A stretch of 64,000 bases of DNA from JACMLD01 sp039919885 (lineage in GTDB: Bacteria; Bacteroidota; Bacteroidia; Chitinophagales; Chitinophagaceae). The notes under the pieces were generated by a model. The model was not told the DNA's origin and did not search any database. It saw only the letters and a program-made list of their open reading frames with translations. Location of the stretch: the NCBI GenBank assembly GCA_039919885.1, contig JBDSEV010000015.1, positions 62,001 to 126,000 of the forward strand, written 5' to 3'. Positions 58,933 to 64,000 of the stretch are shown here, piece by piece. Every line of letters starts with the position of its first letter. Within the stretch, counting starts at the first letter, position 1. A program made the position numbers and the translations under genes.

Positions 58933-60012
58933 ATGAATTTGAATAAAAGGGTCCTCCAAATTATTATTCACACCGCTATCTGGGCGGGGTTCCTGTTACT
59001 GCCATTCATCAATTTTTCAGGTCCGCGCGAAATGCCTTTCAACCCTGAGAGAAAGCTGCAATGGCTTTTTTTTACCAGCAACCTTTTTATGATAGGTTTT
59101 TATTACCTGCATTCACTTGTCCTTATACCCAGGTTGTTGGCGGAAAGAAAAATTCTTTTATACGTATTGGGAATTTTCGGTGTTCTTGCACTGTTTATGA
59201 TGCTCCCCGGCATTTATTTTAATTTTGTGGAAATGCCCCGTTTACCGTTTCGTGAACACCTGCCGCCACCCAACAGCATGCGACCCGGGGGCTTTGGCAT
59301 GAAACGCATAATGCCCTTTGCGTTTCCTGGCACTATCATGATGTTCCTGTTGATTTTGGTTATCAGCGGTGGAATTAAAATAATCAATCAATGGTTCAAA
59401 AGCGAACACCGCACCGCGGAAATAGAAAAAGAAAAAATTACCACGGAATTAGCCCTCCTGCGGTCACAGGTAAACCCACACTTCCTTTTTAATACCCTAA
59501 ACAACATATACGCGCTGGCCATCACCAATAGTGCAGATACGGCCACGGCCATAATGAAATTATCCAGCATTATGCGGTATGTGCTGGATGATGCCAAAAG
59601 CAATATGGTTACACTCAACAAAGAAATCGGGTTCCTGGAAAATTATATTTCGCTGCAACGTGTAAGACTAACGGACAAAGCGGTTATTCATTTTTCTGCT
59701 GCCGGTAATACTGACGGAAAACAAATAGCGCCACTGCTGCTGATAGCCTTTGTCGAAAACGCCTTCAAATATGGCATCAGCACGCACCAGCCGGCAGTTA
59801 TTGAAATTTATTTAGAGGTTATCGGTAACAAGCTGCTTTTTACTGCAGGCAACCAGAAGTTTCAGCATACCAAAACAGGTACGCTACACACCGGCATCGG
59901 GCTGAACAATACAAAACGAAGACTGGAACTGCTCTATTATAACAAACACACGCTGGCGATAGAAGACAAGACAAACTCTTTTTTAATAACCCTCACACTT
60001 GAACTGGCATGA
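58933..60012 (+). CDS. LytS/YehU-type sensor histidine kinase
   Basis: A 359-residue membrane kinase. Residues 1-160 contain four hydrophobic helices. The His_kinase domain has phosphoacceptor His183 in SQVNPHFLFNTLNNI, an N-box ENAFKYG and a G-box GIGLNNTKRRLELLY. It phosphorylates the LytTR regulator encoded immediately downstream; the stop and start codons overlap (ATGA), so they are translated together. The signal is unknown. A Pro-rich loop (EHLPPPNSMRPGGFG) lies between the third and fourth helices. Confidence 0.92.
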   Translation: MNLNKRVLQIIIHTAIWAGFLLLPFINFSGPREMPFNPERKLQWLFFTSNLFMIGFYYLHSLVLIPRLLAERKILLYVLGIFGVLALFMMLPGIYFNFVEMPRLPFREHLPPPNSMRPGGFGMKRIMPFAFPGTIMMFLLILVISGGIKIINQWFKSEHRTAEIEKEKITTELALLRSQVNPHFLFNTLNNIYALAITNSADTATAIMKLSSIMRYVLDDAKSNMVTLNKEIGFLENYISLQRVRLTDKAVIHFSAAGNTDGKQIAPLLLIAFVENAFKYGISTHQPAVIEIYLEVIGNKLLFTAGNQKFQHTKTGTLHTGIGLNNTKRRLELLYYNKHTLAIEDKTNSFLITLTLELA

Positions 60013-60707
60013 TAAGCTGCATCGCAATAGATGATGAGCCGCTCGCATTGAGCGTACTAAAAGAATACATTAGTAAGGTGGCTTTCCTGGAACTGAAAGG
60101 TAGTTTTACGGATGCCTTCGCTGCACGCGCCTTCATTGTACAAGAAAAAATCGATCTCATTTTTCTTGATATTCAAATGCCCGATGTGAATGGTATCCAA
60201 TTTTACAATGACCTGCCTTGTAAGCCGATGGTCATCTTTACAACGGCCTACAGTGAGTATGCAGTGGAGGGATTTAATGTAAATGCCGTTGATTACTTAT
60301 TAAAGCCTTTTGAATACAATCGTTTTGTAAAATCGGTGTATAGGGCACAAGAATACATCGAGTTTACGCTCAACCAGGAAATAAGGCGGACGTCCATTTT
60401 TGTGAAAGCAGATTACCAGCTGCTAAAGGTTAATCTAAATGATGTACTTTTTATTGAAGGGCTGGATGACTATATCCGCATTCACCTGTCTGACAATAAA
60501 AGTATTCTTACCCTGATGAGCCTTAAATCCATTTCGGAAAAACTTCCGGGGGCGGAGTTCGTGCGCTGTCACCGTTCTTACATTGTAGCAGTAGATAAAA
60601 TCAACAAGGTAAGCAGTAAAAAAGTTGAAATCGGGCATAGAAATATCCCCATTGGTATCAGTTATGCAGTTGAATTCTTTAAAGCTATGGACAAAAAAAC
60701 CCACTGA
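60009..60707 (+). CDS. LytTR-family response regulator
   Basis: A 232-residue two-domain regulator. The receiver has acidic residues at DDEPLA and phosphoacceptor Asp54 in IFLDIQMPDVNG. The C-terminal LytTR DNA-binding domain contains IFVKADYQLLKVNLNDVLFIEGLDDYIRIH and RCHRSYIVAVDKINKV. It overlaps the kinase gene by 4 nt. Candidate targets include the divergent secreted-protein gene, but no binding site is assigned. Confidence 0.93.
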   Translation: MISCIAIDDEPLALSVLKEYISKVAFLELKGSFTDAFAARAFIVQEKIDLIFLDIQMPDVNGIQFYNDLPCKPMVIFTTAYSEYAVEGFNVNAVDYLLKPFEYNRFVKSVYRAQEYIEFTLNQEIRRTSIFVKADYQLLKVNLNDVLFIEGLDDYIRIHLSDNKSILTLMSLKSISEKLPGAEFVRCHRSYIVAVDKINKVSSKKVEIGHRNIPIGISYAVEFFKAMDKKTH

Positions 60708-60784
60708 CCCATTTGCTGGTAAAATTCATCTTATAATCAGTGCAATATCCTTGTTACGTATTGCGCAAATTGCGGGCATTTGGC

Positions 60785-60823
60785 AAAAAAAAGGATGTAT
60801 GCTTTAAAAGCATACATCCTTTT
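60785..60823. terminator. terminator between convergent two-component operons
   Basis: A 12-bp stem AAGGATGTATGC / GCATACATCCTT with a 7-nt loop. A run of nine Ts on the minus strand and four on the plus strand suggests it serves mainly the OmpR/kinase operon and partly the LytS/LytTR one. Confidence 0.88.
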
Positions 60824-60953
60824 AAAATGAGAATGCAACCTAAAACCACCCAATGAAAAAATTATAAAACCTGCTAAAAAATTACTTCTATAAATTTCTC
60901 TAATAAAATCCTTAACACAAAAAAAATAAATTAAAAACTTATTAAATAAAAGC

Positions 60954-62333
60954 CTAATAAGTGTTTAATGATGGAAATGTAAGCGTAAATATGGTGCCGT
61001 TGACCTTATCTGAGCTTACTACTACCTTGCCTTTGTGCAACGCAATAATGCGTTGAGACAGTGCCAGTCCTAACCCAAACCCCCTGGTATCCCCGGTATT
61101 GCGCCCCCGGTAGAACGGGTGGAAGATACTTTCCATTTCTGCCGGACTGATTACTTCCCCAATGTTTTTCACCTGTGTAATGATGTCATTGTTTTCAAAC
61201 TTAAGGTGTAAATAGGCACGCTTATCATAAGAATATTTACAGGCGTTCTCTGTAATATTTTTAATTGCGCTGTATAAAAGATCCGGGTTTCCGTAGGTCA
61301 GGCAGCTTTTATCATCATCCGGAAACTCTCCAAATTCCAGTTCAACATTATAGTCTGCATTTATCTTTTTTACGTCCGCCACTGTCTTTAGCATGATTTC
61401 ATCGATACGCACTTCACTTAATTCAACGCCACCTTCATATCCGGTTTTCGCAATATCCAGCAAACTTTTGGTAAGCTGGCGCATTTGTTCCACATCTTCC
61501 TGTATTGAAAATAAAACATTGCGGTATTCATCGGTGGTTCGTTCTTTGTACAATGTTACCTGCAACTGGCTGCTGATAGAGGTGAGTGGTGTTGAAAGCT
61601 CATGCGATGCGTTTGAAATAAACCGTTTCTGGATGGTAATGGACTCCTGCAACCGGCTGAGGAGGCTGTTAAAAGTATTTGCCAGCCTGGACAATTCATC
61701 TTGTCTTTCCCCTCCATAAATCCGGTCTGATAAATTATTAAAGGACACCTCATTTACTTCGCGGATGATGCGGTTGATTGGGCGGACCAGCTGGGTTGAA
61801 AATATATAGCCCACCAGGATTGTTACAATAACGCCCGCCAATAAACTAGATAGCAGGATCCGGGTAAGGTCAGTCATTCTTCCTTTGCCATCTTCATCAT
61901 TGCCCATGTAAAAAACCACGATGCTCGTGTTCTCATAGGCATGGTAAATGGCATAGATATCCAGTTCGCCTATTTTAAGAAATTTACTTTTGCTGATTTT
62001 AATATCATCTATCATCTCGTTGGTAACGATAAATGGCCGCTTTCCGCCGGCATAAAACTCGTAAGCCAGGCTGTTATTGCTGTCGTAAATGCTCAAGCCT
62101 CTTTTTGCGATACCGGTCATGGAACTGCTGTCCATTTTATATAATATCTCTTTTCTATTATCGCCCAGTATGGCATAAAGGGTAGCGCGGTTATTAGCGC
62201 CAGCTTTGAGGCGCTGTTTGAAAATTGCCGCCCGGCTTTGTTCGGTAAAATAATAAACGGAATAGCTGATAAGCGACAAAATACCCATCACCAGGAGGGT
62301 AAAAAGCAGCGTTATTTTAAACCGGATATTCAT
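60954..62333 (-). CDS. HAMP-containing sensor histidine kinase
   Basis: A 459-residue class I kinase. Two membrane helices (about residues 7-30 and 162-182) flank a periplasmic sensor domain. A HAMP domain follows (about 183-236: RPINRIIREVNEVSFNNL), then HisKA with His244 in SNASHELSTPL and an HATPase domain with N-box ITENACKYSYD and G-box GFGLGLALSQRI. It pairs with the OmpR-type regulator upstream; the genes are 1 bp apart. The stimulus is unknown. It resembles the QseC/CusS-like kinases of Bacteroidota. Confidence 0.93.
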   Translation of the reverse strand: MNIRFKITLLFTLLVMGILSLISYSVYYFTEQSRAAIFKQRLKAGANNRATLYAILGDNRKEILYKMDSSSMTGIAKRGLSIYDSNNSLAYEFYAGGKRPFIVTNEMIDDIKISKSKFLKIGELDIYAIYHAYENTSIVVFYMGNDEDGKGRMTDLTRILLSSLLAGVIVTILVGYIFSTQLVRPINRIIREVNEVSFNNLSDRIYGGERQDELSRLANTFNSLLSRLQESITIQKRFISNASHELSTPLTSISSQLQVTLYKERTTDEYRNVLFSIQEDVEQMRQLTKSLLDIAKTGYEGGVELSEVRIDEIMLKTVADVKKINADYNVELEFGEFPDDDKSCLTYGNPDLLYSAIKNITENACKYSYDKRAYLHLKFENNDIITQVKNIGEVISPAEMESIFHPFYRGRNTGDTRGFGLGLALSQRIIALHKGKVVVSSDKVNGTIFTLTFPSLNTY

Positions 62334-62334
62334 T

Positions 62335-63021
62335 TCAGGATTCCTTCAGTATATACCCCATACCTACCTGCGTGTGTATTAGTTTGTTGGGGAAGTCTTT
62401 ATCAAGTTTTTTTCGCAGAAAAGTGACGTATACGTCTATCACATTGGTCTTGGTGTCAAAATCAATATCCCACACATTCAAGGCAATATCGGCGCGGGAT
62501 ACAACGCGGTTTTTGTTTTTAATAAGGTACTCCAGTAATTGGAATTCCTTGGCGGTCAAGGCAATTACGCGCCCGTCCCTGGTTACTTCTTTGCTTTCGA
62601 GGTTCATAATCAAATCGGCCACTTGAAGCATATTGACGACCGGCGCGGTCTGCCGAAGCCGTTTGAGTAAAGCGCGGATTCTCACCAGTAACTCTTTAAA
62701 ATCGAACGGTTTGATAACATAATCGTCAGCTCCTGCATCAAATCCTTCAATTTTATCGTCAATGGCATTCAGCGCGGTGAGCATCATCACCGGTATTTGC
62801 TGGTTCCTGCTCCTAATCTCTTTGCAGAGTTCATAGCCGTTCATGCCCGGCAGGTTAATATCCAATATAGCCAGGTCAAAGGGTTGAGAATTAAATAGTT
62901 GCTTTCCCGCTAGCCCATCATATGCCACTTCTACCTCATACTGATTTTCCGTCAATCCCTTCTTCAATGAATCCGCTATTTTTCGTTCGTCTTCTACCAG
63001 CAATATTCTTGCGTCTTCCAT
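62335..63021 (-). CDS. OmpR-family response regulator
   Basis: A 228-residue regulator. The receiver has DE at 11-12 and phosphoacceptor Asp54 in LAILDINLPGMNGYE. The winged-helix C-terminal domain contains KEFQLLEYLIKNKNRVVSRADI and VIDVYVTFLRKKLD. The Met at 63021 (MEDARILLVEDERKI) is the family-consistent start, 25 codons inside the longest frame. It is the first gene of a two-gene operon with the kinase. Confidence 0.94.
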   Translation of the reverse strand: MEDARILLVEDERKIADSLKKGLTENQYEVEVAYDGLAGKQLFNSQPFDLAILDINLPGMNGYELCKEIRSRNQQIPVMMLTALNAIDDKIEGFDAGADDYVIKPFDFKELLVRIRALLKRLRQTAPVVNMLQVADLIMNLESKEVTRDGRVIALTAKEFQLLEYLIKNKNRVVSRADIALNVWDIDFDTKTNVIDVYVTFLRKKLDKDFPNKLIHTQVGMGYILKES

Positions 63022-63335
63022 ACTTGATTTTAATTGTTGTTGTAGTATACGAAGATCAGTATTTAAACTGTCAAGGCGGAAACAATTGTAAGACAAGCTA
63101 TTAAAATCAAATTAAAAAACCGCAAGGGGAAGTTGTTGATGCCGCATACCGCACCGGCCGCAGGTTAACCACCCCCAAGCCTTTTATACCCCTATATTTT
63201 TTCATGAGAAACTATGCTGTCGCTTCTCCGAAATGAACAGAAAAAAGGCGTTTTTCTTTTATATATTCTTCCGAAATTCTGCAGGGATTTGGGTTATTTT
63301 GTGTTACCTTTGCCAACCTTTAAAAGTTCATAGAC
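63022..63335. other. divergent intergenic region between OmpR-type regulator and DUF177 gene
   Basis: No gene seen. The right part holds the perfect -7 box TACCTTTG at 63305-63312, 23 bp before the DUF177 start. The matching -33 element is weak. An AT-rich stretch at about 63190-63275 may hold the divergent regulator promoter. Confidence 0.4.
63305..63312 (+). promoter_or_regulatory. -7 box TACCTTTG for DUF177-rpmF
   Basis: A perfect TAnnTTTG match 23 bp before the ATG at 63336. TTTG at 63288-63291 is only 13 nt upstream, so the -33 element is uncertain. Confidence 0.5.
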
Positions 63336-63884
63336 ATGGGTCGCCGGGAATATGATATAGCATTTGTGGGATTGAAGCAGGGCATTCATGAATACCAGTA
63401 CCAGGTAAATGACAAGTTCTTTGAGCCTTACCAACAACAGGATTTTCGTAGTTGTAAGGCAAACATAAAGCTCACGCTTGATAAACAAAATGGCTTTATG
63501 CTGTTAAAGTTTGAAATCGGCGGGGCGCTTGAAGTTACTTGTGACCGGTGCGGAAGCAATGAGTTGCCCATGAATTTATGGGACGAATTCAACGTAGTGG
63601 TGAAACAGGCAGAAGATCCCGAGAAAATGAACGAGTTGGAAGAAGATCCAGACGTGTATTATATCGGGCGTGGCGATAGTCACCTGCACGTTGCCGATTG
63701 GATATATGAGTTTGTGAACCTAAGTATTCCGATGCAACGCATGTGTAGTGCAGCAGAAATTGGGAGCCGGTTTTGCGACAATGATGTGCTGGCAATGCTG
63801 GCGAAAAATGAAGACCAATCGGGCGATTCGGAAAACCCTATATGGAAGGGGTTGGATAAAATAAAAAAGAATTTAGAAAATTAG
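63336..63884 (+). CDS. DUF177 (YceD-like) protein
   Basis: A 182-residue soluble protein of the YceD/DUF177 family. The cysteine motif VTCDRCGSNELPM in the middle and the later CSAAEIGSRFCDND are its conserved parts, and the intervening region is acidic (EDPEKMNELEEDPDVYY). The gene is linked to rpmF in many bacteria and plants, where the protein has been tied to 23S rRNA accumulation. Here rpmF starts 61 bp downstream. Confidence 0.9.
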   Translation: MGRREYDIAFVGLKQGIHEYQYQVNDKFFEPYQQQDFRSCKANIKLTLDKQNGFMLLKFEIGGALEVTCDRCGSNELPMNLWDEFNVVVKQAEDPEKMNELEEDPDVYYIGRGDSHLHVADWIYEFVNLSIPMQRMCSAAEIGSRFCDNDVLAMLAKNEDQSGDSENPIWKGLDKIKKNLEN

Positions 63885-63945
63885 CAGTTGAAACCTGTTA
63901 TATCAGTTAACAAACATTTTTTGATTATAATAAATTAGCCGAGTC

Positions 63946-64000
63946 ATGCCAAATCCCAAAAGACGACATTCTCAGCAACGTAGTGCGAAACGCAGAACCC
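63946..64000 (+). CDS. rpmF: 50S ribosomal protein L32, 5' part
   Basis: Only 18 codons lie inside the window: MPNPKRRHSQQRSAKRRT. This is the typical basic L32 N-terminus (PKRRHSxxRxxKRR). The gene runs past the window end. It follows DUF177, the usual arrangement, and both probably share a transcript. Confidence 0.92.
   Translation, partial: MPNPKRRHSQQRSAKRRT

Overview
The window is chromosomal DNA from a member of the Bacteroidota, most likely a Chitinophagaceae-type organism (genus not determined). Supporting signs are sigma-A promoters of the TTTG-N19/21-TAnnTTTG type (clear at 39967-39997, 9113-9144 and 53752-53784), C-terminal type IX secretion sorting domains on two large secreted proteins, the rpmB-rpmG-DUF4295 ribosomal cluster, a PUR-alpha-like DUF3276 protein, a SusC/FecA-style receptor with a carboxypeptidase-like N-domain, and mostly weak Shine-Dalgarno sites. 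No rRNA, tRNA, CRISPR array, insertion sequence or prophage gene was recognised. The region looks like ordinary chromosome with several accessory catabolic and uptake loci.

Layout. 1-7500: the start of an exported protein cut by the window edge, an amino-acid permease, a YitT membrane protein, a Tat-type Gfo/Idh/MocA oxidoreductase paired with an agmatinase-like enzyme, a LysE exporter, a rhodanese, a small GhoS-like protein and an aldo/keto reductase. 7610-9144: a cystathionine gamma-synthase gene under a complete SAM-I riboswitch with promoter and terminator. 9433-15611: a putative uptake operon of DUF4856 lipoprotein, imelysin-like lipoprotein, HTTM (vitamin K carboxylase-like) membrane protein and TonB-dependent receptor. 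15724-19154: a GNAT enzyme, then metX divergent from an OsmC-metZ pair. 19536-29671: a secreted T9SS hydrolase with PKD repeats, a ferredoxin-type reductase, a CBS protein, a PEP mutase-like enzyme, an NTF2-like protein, a CocE-type peptidase/esterase and a GH20 hexosaminidase.

29831-35729 is an L-fucose operon of the non-phosphorylative type: two tandem UxuA-type dehydratases, FucP permease, mutarotase, fuconolactonase and L-fucose dehydrogenase. 36096-43747 is mostly housekeeping: a lone receiver domain, rlmH, a rhomboid protease, tilS, small DUF3592 and TPR proteins, etfB-etfA and pgi. 43826-51740 holds a T9SS metalloprotease, DUF3276, an ABC exporter and a LacI-controlled locus with an MFS carrier and a catalytically degenerate methylglyoxal-synthase-fold protein. 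51867-57961 holds ftsY, DUF4295-rpmG-rpmB, a ppk-ppx polyphosphate pair and panB. 58132-64000 has a small secreted protein, a LytS/LytTR pair, an OmpR-type two-component system, and DUF177 followed by rpmF, which is cut by the window end.

The points most worth pursuing are these. The HTTM protein keeps the catalytic Lys and His of the vitamin K carboxylase while its imelysin neighbour has lost the GxHxxE motif. The L-fucose dehydrogenase has Asn in place of the catalytic Lys. The fucose operon carries tandem UxuA paralogues but no recognisable fuconate dehydratase. The methylglyoxal-synthase-like protein has lost most of its active site.
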